A stretch of 62,120 nt of DNA from Alphaproteobacteria bacterium (GTDB taxonomy: Bacteria > Pseudomonadota > Alphaproteobacteria > Rhizobiales > Amorphaceae), in the NCBI GenBank assembly GCA_030431335.1, contig JAUIJH010000011.1:1-62120 (forward strand), written 5' to 3'. This document shows, one piece after another, positions 33,715 through 42,633 of the stretch. Numbering within the stretch: the stretch's first letter is position 1; each line of letters opens with the position of its first letter. The notes beneath the pieces were generated by a model. It saw nothing but the letters and a program-made list of their open reading frames with translations, ran no database searches and had not been told where the DNA came from. The translations under genes and the position numbers were made by a program.

Positions 33715-34706
33715 CTGGCGAGAGCGCCCGCGAACCCGTTCTGTCCGTGCGCAATCTGCGGGTGGAATTTCCCACGCGCAACGGTGTCCTGACGGCCATC
33801 GACGACGTGTCCTTCGACGTCGCGCCCGGCGAGGTGCTGGGCGTGGTGGGCGAATCGGGCGCCGGAAAATCGATCACCGGCACGTCGATCATCGGGCTGC
33901 TCGACCCGCCCGGCCGCATCGCCGGCGGCGAGATCCGCCTGGAGGGGCGGCGCATCGACAACCTGCCCATGACCGAGATGCGCAAGATCCGTGGCCGGCG
34001 CATCGGCATGGTGTTCCAGGATCCGCTGACCAGCCTCAACCCGCTCTACACGGTCGGCCGGCAGCTCACCGAAACGATCCGCACCCATCTCGGGCTCGGC
34101 CGCCGCGCCGCCATGGATCGCGCCGTGGCGCTGCTCGACGAGGTGGGGATCCCGGCCGCGCGGCGGCGCATAGACGCCTACCCGCACCAGTTTTCCGGCG
34201 GCATGCGCCAGCGCGTCGTCATCGCGCTGGCGCTGGCGGCCGATCCGGTTCTCGTCATCGCCGACGAGCCGACCACGGCGCTCGACGTGTCGGTGCAGGC
34301 CCAGGTGATCAACGTGCTGAAGCGCATGTGCCGCGAGCATGGCGCCTCGGTCATGCTGATCACCCACGACATGGGCGTGATCGCCGAGACGGCCGACCGC
34401 GTGGCGGTGATGTATGCCGGCCGCATCGCCGAGATCGGCCCGGTGCGCCAGGTGGTGCAGCATCCGCTGCATCCCTACACGGTGGGGCTGATGGGCTCGA
34501 TCCCCAAGCTCGACCACAACGAGCCGCGCCTGCGGCAGATTCCGGGCTCCATGCCGCGCCTCGATTCCATCCCGCCCGGCTGCGCCTTCAACCCGCGCTG
34601 CCCGCAAGCCTTCGCGCGCTGCATGCTGGAGCGGCCCGAACCGATCCCGAAGGGCGCTGCCCGTGTCGCGTGCTGGCTGCACGCCAACGAGGAAGTGGTC
34701 GCGTGA
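33711..34706 (+). CDS. peptide-type ABC transporter ATP-binding protein, DppD-like
   Basis: A 331-residue ATPase with Walker A GESGAGKS, FQDPLTSLNPLYTVGRQL, signature FSGGMRQRVVIALAL, Walker [21 protein letters not shown] and the His switch LITHDMGVIAETADRVAVMY. The C-terminal oligopeptide-ATPase domain shows PPGCAFNPRCPQAFARC with the four cysteines that form an iron-sulfur or metal site in DppD/OppD. ATG 33711 overlaps the methyltransferase gene stop as ATGA. The 3' end overlaps the DppF start (GTGA). Confidence 0.95.
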   Translation: MTGESAREPVLSVRNLRVEFPTRNGVLTAIDDVSFDVAPGEVLGVVGESGAGKSITGTSIIGLLDPPGRIAGGEIRLEGRRIDNLPMTEMRKIRGRRIGMVFQDPLTSLNPLYTVGRQLTETIRTHLGLGRRAAMDRAVALLDEVGIPAARRRIDAYPHQFSGGMRQRVVIALALAADPVLVIADEPTTALDVSVQAQVINVLKRMCREHGASVMLITHDMGVIAETADRVAVMYAGRIAEIGPVRQVVQHPLHPYTVGLMGSIPKLDHNEPRLRQIPGSMPRLDSIPPGCAFNPRCPQAFARCMLERPEPIPKGAARVACWLHANEEVVA

Positions 34707-35704
34707 GCCCGGCGCCGGACACCCTCGTCGAGGTGAGCGACCTGTCGAAGACCTTCGACATCTCCCCGCCCTGGCTCGACCGCGTGCTGGAGCGCATCCC
34801 GCGCCAGCTTCTGCACGCGGTCACCGACGTGACCTTCTCGATCCGCCGCGGCGAGACGTTCGCCCTGGTGGGCGAATCGGGGTCCGGCAAGTCGACCATC
34901 GCCAAGATCGTGGTGGGGCTGATCCCGGCCAACGCAGGGCATATCGAAATCGACGGCGTGACGATGGGCCGTGACACGCGCGCCGTGCGCACGCTGCGCC
35001 GCCGCATGCAGATGATCTTCCAGGACCCTTACGCCAGCCTCAATCCGCGCATGCGGGTGGATGCCATCGTGGCCGAGCCGATCCGCGCCTTCGGGATTGC
35101 GCACGGGCGGGCGGTGCGGGAGCGCGTGGGCGACCTGTTGCGCGCGGTCGGCCTGGACGCGCGCGACGGGCAGAAATTTCCGCACGAGTTCTCCGGCGGC
35201 CAGCGCCAGCGCATCTGCATCGCCCGAGCGCTCGCGTCCGACCCCGCCTTCTTGGTGTGCGACGAGCCCACCAGCGCGCTCGACGTGTCGGTCCAGGCGC
35301 AGATTCTCAACCTGATGCGCGACCTGCAGGCCGAGTTCGGGCTCACTTACTTGTTCATCAGCCACGACCTTGCGGTGGTGCGGCACATGGCGAGCCGTAT
35401 CGGCGTCCTCTATCTGGGGCGGCTCGCCGAAGTGGCGCCCGGGGCGAGCCTCTTCCGCAACCCGCGCCATCCCTACACCCGGATGCTGCTCGACGCCGTG
35501 CCCGATCTCGACATGTCGGGCCGGCCGCGCACCCCGGTCACCGGGGAAATCCCCAACCCCATCGATCCCCCCTCGGGCTGCGCCTTTCACCCGCGTTGTC
35601 CGCTCGCCAACGAGCGCTGCCGGCGCGAGGTGCCGCTGCTGTTGCCGGCCGGCGAGGCGATTGTCGCCTGCCACGCGGTGGCGGAGGGACGCGCCGCCGC
35701 CTGA
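34703..35704 (+). CDS. peptide-type ABC transporter ATP-binding protein, DppF-like
   Basis: Second ATPase of the importer, 333 residues, starting at GTG 34703 in a GTGA overlap. Walker [31 protein letters not shown], signature [15 protein letters not shown], Walker [44 protein letters not shown]. The end has the cysteine cluster in PPSGCAFHPRCPLANERC. It closes the operon; two stem-loops follow. Confidence 0.95.
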   Translation: MSPAPDTLVEVSDLSKTFDISPPWLDRVLERIPRQLLHAVTDVTFSIRRGETFALVGESGSGKSTIAKIVVGLIPANAGHIEIDGVTMGRDTRAVRTLRRRMQMIFQDPYASLNPRMRVDAIVAEPIRAFGIAHGRAVRERVGDLLRAVGLDARDGQKFPHEFSGGQRQRICIARALASDPAFLVCDEPTSALDVSVQAQILNLMRDLQAEFGLTYLFISHDLAVVRHMASRIGVLYLGRLAEVAPGASLFRNPRHPYTRMLLDAVPDLDMSGRPRTPVTGEIPNPIDPPSGCAFHPRCPLANERCRREVPLLLPAGEAIVACHAVAEGRAAA

Positions 35705-35715
35705 GCCGCGACGAT

Positions 35716-35751
35716 GCGCCGGCCCGAACCGGCGCGACTGTCGGCGACAGT
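35716..35751 (+). terminator. two back-to-back hairpins closing the dipeptide transporter operon
   Basis: GCGCCGG-cccgaa-CCGGCGC (35716-35735) and ACTGTC-ggc-GACAGT (35737-35751) are both perfect and only one base apart, 11 bases after the DppF stop. No T tract. Position makes termination or 3'-end protection likely. Confidence 0.45.
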
Positions 35752-35911
35752 GCGCCCCGACCTGTAAACGCGGTCTGGACCCGGTTGCGTCCTGCCACCT
35801 GGCGTTCGACGCGCCGCATTGGCCGGCGTCGGCATGGTCCGACGCCGCCACGATGCATTTTCATGGGTTTCGCCCGTTCGTGGAGGGGGCGGCCTTGGAT
35901 CCGGTGCCAGT

Positions 35912-35929
35912 CGCCGCCGCCGGGCGGCG
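35912..35929 (-). terminator. hairpin after the 128-residue hypothetical gene
   Basis: Perfect 7-bp stem CGCCGCC/GGCGGCG with 4-nt loop, five bases past the stop at 35935 in the direction of transcription. No T tract. Confidence 0.35.
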
Positions 35930-35934
35930 CCCAG

Positions 35935-36321
35935 CTAGGCGGCGTCGCCCGACGAAACCAGCACGTCCGTCCGGCTGATCGCCGGGCGAAACACGCGCCG
36001 GCCCGCCAGCTCGACGATGACGGCGCCGCCGAGTTCTGCCTCGCCCGTCAAGAAGCCGGACGCGGCGGGACGGCTGTCCGCCGGCACTGCTGCATTGTCG
36101 TTCTTCGGTGTGAAATCGAGCTGGCCGGGCCGGAGGAAGGAACAGCGGAGGCCTGTCGCGGTGAGGCCGGTGACGAGCGAGCGCGCGCTGCCATCCTGGC
36201 TCGTGCACTCGCGTCGGGGCGCGCTCCCGCGCTTGGGTGGCGCCGGCGTGGCGAGCCGCGGGCGAGAGAGGTCGACAAGTACGAGAGTGCTGCGTGCGCT
36301 GGGTTCGGTGATGTTGTCCAT
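35935..36321 (-). CDS. hypothetical protein, 128 residues
   Basis: Starts MDNITEPSARSTLVLVDLSR. A basic, disordered N-terminal half (PAPPKRGSAPRRE) is followed by a beta-rich half: ARSLVTGLTATGLRCSFLRPGQLDF, then GGAVIVELAGRRVFRPAISRTDVLVS. The R..R..V..L...G..C pattern is vaguely PilZ-like but not enough to name it. No signal peptide. The ATG at 36321 has GGAG about 11 bases upstream, a little far. Alone, convergent with the dipeptide transporter operon and divergent from the acetyltransferase. Coding is likely but not certain. Confidence 0.5.
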   Translation of the reverse strand: MDNITEPSARSTLVLVDLSRPRLATPAPPKRGSAPRRECTSQDGSARSLVTGLTATGLRCSFLRPGQLDFTPKNDNAAVPADSRPAASGFLTGEAELGGAVIVELAGRRVFRPAISRTDVLVSSGDAA

Positions 36322-36535
36322 AATCAGATGCTCCAAGCGTCCCATGGGCCGTCGGCATCGCCAGATGCGAGGGGTCATGCGGGCGAACCATCCGCCCGAC
36401 CAATCCGAGGCTTCATCGACACCCTGAAAACGTTTCGGCGAGGGGGCCGGTTCGCCTGGCGGCGGTGCAATACAGGCTTGCCGAATTTGACGTCCTGCGG
36501 CGGTGGCGCATTGACAGCGGGGCGGGGAGGGGCTT

Positions 36536-37069
36536 GTGAAAGTCCTTCACATGAGCAGCCGATCCTTCGTGCGCGAACGTCCTCTGCCTTCCGATCTCGT
36601 CCTGCGGCCCGAACGGGTCGACGACGATCCCGCAATCGAGGCGCTCTATGCGTCCGCCTTCGGGCCGGGCCGGCACGTGCGCACGGCCAGCCGCATCCGC
36701 GAGGGAACGCGCCCCGAGCCCTCGGTCAGCTTCGTGGCGGACCGGCGGGGGCTCGTCATCGGCGCGATCCGCCAGACGCCGGTGGCGGTGGGCGGGGCGC
36801 CGACGCTGATGCTCGGCCCGCTCGCGGTGGCCGAGACGGCGGCCAAGCAGGGCATCGGCCGGGCGCTGCTGCTGCGCTCCATCGAGGCGGCCCGGTATAC
36901 GGATGCGGCCGCCATCGTGCTGGTCGGCGACGAGCCTTTCTACGGGCCCTCCGGCTTCAAGCGAGTACCGCACGGCAGCATCGTGATGCCGGGGCCGGTC
37001 GAAGCGCACCGCCTCCTGCAACTGCCGCTGCGGGCCACCGTGTCGGGTCCGTTGACGCGGCGCCGGTAG
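36536..37069 (+). CDS. GNAT family N-acetyltransferase
   Basis: A 177-residue acetyltransferase. LVLRPERVDDDPAIEALYASAFGPGRH is the N-terminal strand/helix, MLGPLAVAETAAKQGIGRALLLRSIEAA is the acetyl-CoA (pyrophosphate) loop, and VLVGDEPFYGPSGFKRV is the C-terminal motif of the YhbS-like subfamily. The start GTG 36536 is preceded by GGGGAGG at five bases and is preferred to ATG 36551. Substrate unknown. A hairpin 32 bp after the stop may end the transcript. Confidence 0.88.
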   Translation: MKVLHMSSRSFVRERPLPSDLVLRPERVDDDPAIEALYASAFGPGRHVRTASRIREGTRPEPSVSFVADRRGLVIGAIRQTPVAVGGAPTLMLGPLAVAETAAKQGIGRALLLRSIEAARYTDAAAIVLVGDEPFYGPSGFKRVPHGSIVMPGPVEAHRLLQLPLRATVSGPLTRRR

Positions 37070-37100
37070 GCCGGGGCGGTGCTCCGAGCCGGCGTGCCTT

Positions 37101-37122
37101 CCGCTCGAATTGATCCGAGCGG
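37101..37122 (+). terminator. hairpin after the acetyltransferase
   Basis: Perfect 7-bp stem CCGCTCG/CGAGCGG with an 8-nt AT-rich loop, 31 bases after the stop. The rest of the gap to 37367 holds no gene; a 14-bp palindrome GGTCTCCGGAGACC at 37350-37363 lies just beyond the convergent VOC gene's stop and could serve as its terminator. Confidence 0.35.
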
Positions 37123-37367
37123 TCAGGCGGCGCCGGACACGACGGGCGAGCACGCCGTCATCCATCCAAGCGCTTCCACCTGAGCGGATCGCGCGCCCGC
37201 GCTCCGAAAAGCTTTGTTCAGGCGGCGCTTGCAGCCGGCACTGGCCAGCCTCGATCGAGACCCACCGCACGAACCAGTCGCCGATTGCTCCGTGCGTTCT
37301 CATGCCTGTTCATCGAAGACCGTCCGAGCCGGCGGCTGATCCTCTCACCGGTCTCCGGAGACCCAAG

Positions 37368-37739
37368 CTAGCCGAGTTGGGTGGACAGCCACCAGATGGT
37401 GCCGTCGGGGGCAGCGATGCCGCCGCGGCGGTCGCCGTCGCCCTTTTCCATGGCGGGCTGCACTTCGGTGCCGCCGGCTGCGAGGGCGCTGGCCATCGCC
37501 GCATCGACGTCGGGCAGGTAGACATGGACGTTTGCCGGCGGGGCGCCGGGGGCTCCGCCCATCATCACCACGGTGTCCCCGAGGCGCGCTTCGGCGTGCC
37601 GGATGGCGCCGGAATCGCCACGGATGACGCGCAGCGGCGCGGCGCCGAACGCGGCCTGGAGAAAGCCGAGCGTCGCCTGTAGGTCGGCGACGAGGAGGTA
37701 GACCGACACGTCGTTATAACCGGCGGGTTTGTAGGTCAT
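37368..37739 (-). CDS. VOC family protein (glyoxalase/bleomycin resistance-like)
   Basis: A 123-residue PhnB-like vicinal-oxygen-chelate protein. The beta-alpha-beta pattern starts VSVYLLVADLQATLGFLQAAFGA, continues HAEARLGDTVVMMGG and ANVHVYLPDVDAAMASALAAGG, and ends RRGGIAAPDGTIWWLSTQ. Start at ATG 37739 (MTYKPAGYND). 40 bp downstream of the large membrane protein, same strand; function unrelated as far as I can tell. Confidence 0.88.
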   Translation of the reverse strand: MTYKPAGYNDVSVYLLVADLQATLGFLQAAFGAAPLRVIRGDSGAIRHAEARLGDTVVMMGGAPGAPPANVHVYLPDVDAAMASALAAGGTEVQPAMEKGDGDRRGGIAAPDGTIWWLSTQLG

Positions 37740-37779
37740 GCGGCCGTCCTTCGATGCACCCATGGGCTGGTACCGAACG

Positions 37780-39834
37780 TCAGTGCCCCTCGCGCCACCA
37801 GGTTCCGGAGATTGCCGCGAGCAGGATGGCAAGGCCCAGGAACCCCGCAAACAGCGGCGTCCTGTCGATGCCGACGAGTTCGCTTGCCTCGGACCGCTTG
37901 AGGCCGATCCAATCGCTGCCCGCCATGGTGCGGCCCGGCGCGCGCACCAGTACGCGGGGCGCGGTCGTGCCGGGTTCGAGCCGGCGCACCGAGCCGCGAG
38001 TCGCCTCCGTGATCGGCGCCAGCTTGTCCGTATCGGAGCGCAGGTCCTGCGCCTCCAGCGGGTTGGCCGGGCCGACATGGCCGAGTGCCGTCAACGTCCC
38101 GTCGGTGGCCCGGTAGAGGCCCATGTCGGCGGCTTCGATCGTGGCGCGCCACAGCCCTGGCTTGGTTTCCTCCAGCGCGAGTGTCGTCTCCGTGCCGGAC
38201 GGGTCGGTCAGGATCACCGGCTCGGCCGTGTCGGCAAGGGTCTGCCGCTCCACCATCAGCGTGCCGGGGGCGGTGACGAGGCGCAGCGCCTCCTCCTCCA
38301 GTTCCGGCTCCTTCATCAGCCAGTGGGACAGGTTGCGCATGAGCGGCACATGGGGGCCGCCGCCGTCGTAGCCGCGCGCCCACAGCCAGATGTGGTCCGA
38401 CAGCATCATCGCGACGCGGCCTTCGCCCTCGCGCGCGAGCACCAGCAGCGGGCTGTCGCGCGCGCCGGACATCACCGTGTCGCCGGCGGTGGGGATGCTC
38501 TCCACCTGACGGAACCAGTTGCTCCAGGCGGGCGGCTCGGCTTCGCCGCCCGGCAGGTCGCGCGTGACGGGATGGCGTGTGCCGCGAGCGGAGATTTCCG
38601 GGCGGAACGGCTCCTCGAACACTTCTCCCGTGGGGGCTGCCGGCAGCGCGGCGGCAAGCGGGGTGTGGTAGACCGAGCGCGAGCCGGCATAGTCGGGACC
38701 GGCCGCGATCAGCACCGCGCCGCCGTTGAGCACATATTGCGCGATGTTGTCGAAATAGAGCGCCGGCAGCACGTTGCGGCGCTGGTAGCGGTCGAACACG
38801 ATGAGGTCGAACTCGTCGATCTTCTGGCTGAACAGCTCGCGCGTCGGAAAGGCGATCAGCGACAGTTCGTTGATCGGCGTGCCGTCCTGCTTTTCGGGCG
38901 GGCGCAAGATCGTGAAGTGGACGAGGTCGACCGACGCGTCGGACTTCAAGAGGTTGCGCCACGTGCGCTCGCCCGCGTGAGGCTCGCCCGAAACCAGCAG
39001 CACGCGCAGGTTCTCGCGCACGCCCTCCACGATCGCGACGGCGGTGTTGTTCACGTCCGTCAGCTCGCCGGTGACGGGGGCCACCTCGAACTGGAAGAAA
39101 TTGTCGCCGCCATGGTCGATGGGGGCGGCAATGGCGACCGATTCGCCCACCGACACGTTGCGCTGTTCCACCAGCTCGTCGTCGACCTTGACCGACAGCG
39201 CCACCGTCTCGCCCTCGGCGGCGGGGTCGGCGACGCGCACCATGATGGTCTCGACCGAATCGACCAGTCCGAACCGGGGCGCCGCGATGATCTCGACCCG
39301 CCGGTCCCGCTCCCCCTCGCGGCCGACCACGAGGCCGTGGATCGGCGCGTCGAAGGGGGGAACGGACGGAACGTCGTGCACCTGGCCGTCGGTGACGAGC
39401 ACGGCGCCGGCGACGCGCTCGGGCGGCACGTCGGCGAGGACGTCGGCGAGGGGGCCGAACAAGGTGGTGCCGTCGCGATCCGAATCGGGGCGGTCGATGG
39501 TGATGGTGCGCACGTCGAGCCCGGGCGTTGCCTCGAGGCGGGTGCGCAGGTCCTTCGCCAGCGCGTCGGTGGCCGCGGTTCGCCCGGCCGCCCGCTGCGA
39601 TTGCGAGCGGTCGATCACCAGGGCGACGACCCCGTCGAGCGGTTCGCGCACTTCGCTTTGCAGCGCCGGATTGAGGAGCGCCAGCGCGAGAAGCACCACC
39701 GCGAACGCGCGCAGCAGCGAGCCGCGCACCCGTCGAACCATCCCGAGCGTGCACAGCGCGAGGCCGACGACCACGAATAGCGCGATGAGCGCGATGGGGA
39801 TGAACGGCCCGAAGGCGAGGGAGGTGTCGCTCAT
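37780..39834 (-). CDS. large membrane protein with glutamine-amidotransferase/VWA-like domains
   Basis: A 684-residue protein: two N-terminal membrane helices (PFIPIALIALFVVVGLALCT and LLRAFAVVLLALALLNPAL), then a VWA-like segment VVALVIDRSQSQ, then a long extracytoplasmic part with VRVLLVSGEPHAGERTW-type and LIVFDRYQRRNVLPALYF segments of the class I amidotransferase fold, and one C-terminal helix. This protein is the regular last partner of the MoxR-DUF58-DUF4159 set in Hyphomicrobiales. No catalytic Cys is apparent, so a structural role is likely. ATG at 39834 overlaps the DUF4159 gene stop as ATGA. Confidence 0.85.
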   Translation of the reverse strand: MSDTSLAFGPFIPIALIALFVVVGLALCTLGMVRRVRGSLLRAFAVVLLALALLNPALQSEVREPLDGVVALVIDRSQSQRAAGRTAATDALAKDLRTRLEATPGLDVRTITIDRPDSDRDGTTLFGPLADVLADVPPERVAGAVLVTDGQVHDVPSVPPFDAPIHGLVVGREGERDRRVEIIAAPRFGLVDSVETIMVRVADPAAEGETVALSVKVDDELVEQRNVSVGESVAIAAPIDHGGDNFFQFEVAPVTGELTDVNNTAVAIVEGVRENLRVLLVSGEPHAGERTWRNLLKSDASVDLVHFTILRPPEKQDGTPINELSLIAFPTRELFSQKIDEFDLIVFDRYQRRNVLPALYFDNIAQYVLNGGAVLIAAGPDYAGSRSVYHTPLAAALPAAPTGEVFEEPFRPEISARGTRHPVTRDLPGGEAEPPAWSNWFRQVESIPTAGDTVMSGARDSPLLVLAREGEGRVAMMLSDHIWLWARGYDGGGPHVPLMRNLSHWLMKEPELEEEALRLVTAPGTLMVERQTLADTAEPVILTDPSGTETTLALEETKPGLWRATIEAADMGLYRATDGTLTALGHVGPANPLEAQDLRSDTDKLAPITEATRGSVRRLEPGTTAPRVLVRAPGRTMAGSDWIGLKRSEASELVGIDRTPLFAGFLGLAILLAAISGTWWREGH

Positions 39835-42569
39835 TGGCCGAGGCGCTCCAGCAGGGCCGGGATGTGCACCTGATCGGCCTTGTAGTTGCCGGTCATCGTG
39901 TAGACGGCGATGTTGATGCCGGCGCGATAGGCCATCTCACGCTGGTAGGGATCGTTGGGCACGGTGGGAAACATGTAGCTGCCGTCGGGCGAGATCGCCC
40001 AGGCGCCGGCGAGATCGTTGGCCGTGATGAGGATCGGCGACACCCCGTCGCCGGCGCGGGCCGGGCGGTTTTCCACCGCCTGCGAGGTGAGCTGCTCGAC
40101 CCACAGCGGCCCGCCCGCCCAGCGGCCCGGAAAGCCCTGCAGCAGGTAGAACGTCTTGGTCAGCACGTGGTCCTGCGGCACGGGTTCGAGGGCGGGGATG
40201 TCGAGCCCGTCGAGGATCTTGCGCAGCGCGAGGGTGGCGGGCGAAGTGGAGGCGCTGATCGCGCCGGCGGCCTGGTCGCGCGTGTCGAACAGGATCGTGC
40301 CGCCGTTCTTCATATAGGCGTCGACCTTGGCGATGGCCGGGTCCGAGGGGCGCGCCGTGTTGCCGGCAATGGGCCAGTAGAGCAGCGGGAAGAAGGCGAG
40401 GTCGTCGGTCTCCAGGTTGACCGGCATCGGCGCGGCCGGCTCGATGGCCGTGCGCCGGGCGAGTTCCAGCGACAGGCCCTCAAGCCCCGCCTCGGAGATG
40501 CGGTCGAGGTTGGCGTCGCCGGTGGAGACATAGGCGAGGCGGGTGCGCAGCGACGCCTCCATGGCGAAATTCAGCGCATCGGGCGTCTGCGCCCGGCCGT
40601 CGGCGGCGCCGAGGAGCGGGACGAGTGCCAGGGCCAGAACGGCGACGGCCGGCCGCCGGCGCAGCGCGCCCATCAGGATCAACAGGGCGAGCGCGTCTGC
40701 CAGGAGAAGCAGCGCAGCAATCGACATGAGCGCGCCTTTCAGTTCGGTCGGACCGTCCGTGTCATAGCCCAATTTGGTTGCGCCTTCGAAAAGGGCCGTG
40801 TCGAGCGCCGACAGCGCTTCGCCTTCGCCGAGCAGGTTGACGGCCTGATAGGCCCCGTCCGTGCCGTAGAGGCCGGGCGGGTTTTTCGGCCCGATGGCGA
40901 TCTCGCCCGCCGGCAGCGGCTGCACCAGCGGACCCGGCACGACGAGGCGGCCGAGCCCGTCCAAGATCCGGTAGGGCGGCAGGGTGGGGCCGCCCTCGGA
41001 CCGCGCGGCGCTGACGGTGGACAGATCCACCACGCGGCGCAGCATCTCCACGAAGCTGCCCGATAGCGGCAGGGTCGACCATGAGGTGTCGGCGGTGACG
41101 TGGAAGAACACCACGCCGCCCGCGCCCACCTGCCGGCCGGTCACGAACGGCGTGCCGTCCGCCAGCGCCGCCCAGGTGCGCTCGGTGAGGGCGATGGAGG
41201 GTTCGGCCAGGAGCTGGCGCGTCACCGTCACGTCGTCCGGCACGGCGAGGCCGGCGAAGGGGCTGGTCTGGGAGAACTCGGCCAGCGGCTGCGGGTCGTC
41301 CCACGACAGGGTGCCGCCGAGCGTGCGCGCGCCCTCGCGCATCGGCACGGGCACCAGGTCGTCCATGCCGTCGGCGGTGCGGGGGCCGGCGAAGCGCACC
41401 AGCACGCCGCCCGAATTGATCCACCGGGCCAAAACGTCCTGGGTGGAGGGCAACAGGGTGCCCACGTCGGTCATCATGATGACGGAGGTGCCCGCGTCGA
41501 CCAGCTCGTCGACCGCGGTGGGAAGATCGAGCGCGGTGGGCTCGCGCAGGTCCGCCGATGGCGCCAGCGCCGCGCGCAGGAAGTGGAGCGGCGACAGGAG
41601 CGGCTGCGCCAGATCCACCGAGCCGCCCGAGATGAGGCCCACGGTGCGCCGCCGGAAGCGCTCGTCGAGCAAGCGCACGGCGGCTGCATTGCGCTCTCCT
41701 GAGATGGCGACGCGCACCGCGTCGTTGCGCAGCTCCGTCGGCAGCGTCAGCGAGGCGGAGGCGCTGGCACTGCCCGCCTCGAACGCAGCCGCGCCCTCGG
41801 CGAGGACGAAGCCCTTGCCGTCCAGCACCCGCACGGTGCGTGGCAGGGGACCGGGGTTGGCATCCGCCGTCAGCGTGATGTCCATGCCGTCGACGGTCGT
41901 CTCGACGTCCGAGACGCCGAGGATGGCGCCGGGTTCGGGCACGATGATGCGCACCGGCGAGGCACTGGCCGCGGCCAGCGCGGCGTAGAACGCGCCATCG
42001 TCGTCCGAGCCGAGCCCGTCGGCGAGCCAGACCGCGCCGCCGACGCTGTCGGGCGCGATGCGCCCGGCGAGCGCGGCACGGCGGGCCGGCCAGGGCTTGG
42101 GCTCCAGGCCGCGCAGCGTTTCGCGGGCGCTGGCCGCGTCGACGCCGGTGAGGGGCGCGTTGGGGTCGGACGTCGGCACCAGCACGATGGTCCGGTCCGC
42201 GGCTTCCGCTTCGGCGATGAGGCGCTCGCCGCGCGCGATCCGGCCCTGCCAGTCGCTGGCGGCGGCGAAGGTGTCGTCGACGGCGATGAGGAGGGGCCCG
42301 TCGCCGATGGCGGCCGGCGGCTCGGGCCGCAGGATCGGCTGCGCCAGCGCCAGGATGATGACGGCCGCCAGCGCGAGGCGGATCAGCATCAGCCACCACG
42401 GCGTGCGGGAGGGCGTTTCCTCGCGCTGCATCAGCCGCATCAGCAGCCGGGTGGGGGCGAAGGTGATGTCCTGGGGCCGCGGCGGCGTGGCGCGCAGCAG
42501 CCACCACAGCACCGGCAGCAGCAGCAACGCCCAAAGCACGGCGGGGGCGCCGAAGGCGAAAGCGGTCAT
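39831..42569 (-). CDS. BatA-N / DUF4159 domain membrane protein
   Basis: A 912-residue protein. An N-terminal BatA-type domain (FGAPAVLWALLLLPVLWWLLR, then ITFAPTRLLMRLMQREETP and a second helix) is followed by a VWA-like segment LLIAVDDTFAAASDWQ and long extracytoplasmic beta-rich parts. Two helices come near residues 615-660, and the DUF4159 domain fills the last 250 residues (DLAFFPLLYWPIAGN, KVDAYMKNGGTILFDTRDQ). Known as part of the MoxR/Bat-like envelope-integrity systems, function unproven. Coupled by ATGA to the next gene; 64 bp after DUF58, in a gap holding two GC palindromes (42583-42594, 42607-42622). Confidence 0.9.
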   Translation of the reverse strand: MTAFAFGAPAVLWALLLLPVLWWLLRATPPRPQDITFAPTRLLMRLMQREETPSRTPWWLMLIRLALAAVIILALAQPILRPEPPAAIGDGPLLIAVDDTFAAASDWQGRIARGERLIAEAEAADRTIVLVPTSDPNAPLTGVDAASARETLRGLEPKPWPARRAALAGRIAPDSVGGAVWLADGLGSDDDGAFYAALAAASASPVRIIVPEPGAILGVSDVETTVDGMDITLTADANPGPLPRTVRVLDGKGFVLAEGAAAFEAGSASASASLTLPTELRNDAVRVAISGERNAAAVRLLDERFRRRTVGLISGGSVDLAQPLLSPLHFLRAALAPSADLREPTALDLPTAVDELVDAGTSVIMMTDVGTLLPSTQDVLARWINSGGVLVRFAGPRTADGMDDLVPVPMREGARTLGGTLSWDDPQPLAEFSQTSPFAGLAVPDDVTVTRQLLAEPSIALTERTWAALADGTPFVTGRQVGAGGVVFFHVTADTSWSTLPLSGSFVEMLRRVVDLSTVSAARSEGGPTLPPYRILDGLGRLVVPGPLVQPLPAGEIAIGPKNPPGLYGTDGAYQAVNLLGEGEALSALDTALFEGATKLGYDTDGPTELKGALMSIAALLLLADALALLILMGALRRRPAVAVLALALVPLLGAADGRAQTPDALNFAMEASLRTRLAYVSTGDANLDRISEAGLEGLSLELARRTAIEPAAPMPVNLETDDLAFFPLLYWPIAGNTARPSDPAIAKVDAYMKNGGTILFDTRDQAAGAISASTSPATLALRKILDGLDIPALEPVPQDHVLTKTFYLLQGFPGRWAGGPLWVEQLTSQAVENRPARAGDGVSPILITANDLAGAWAISPDGSYMFPTVPNDPYQREMAYRAGINIAVYTMTGNYKADQVHIPALLERLGQ

Positions 42570-42633
42570 GGCTCTCTCCTTTCCCCCGCGGGGGCATTGC
42601 GTGGTGCGCCGCCGCAGCGGCGTTCGGCTTGCG

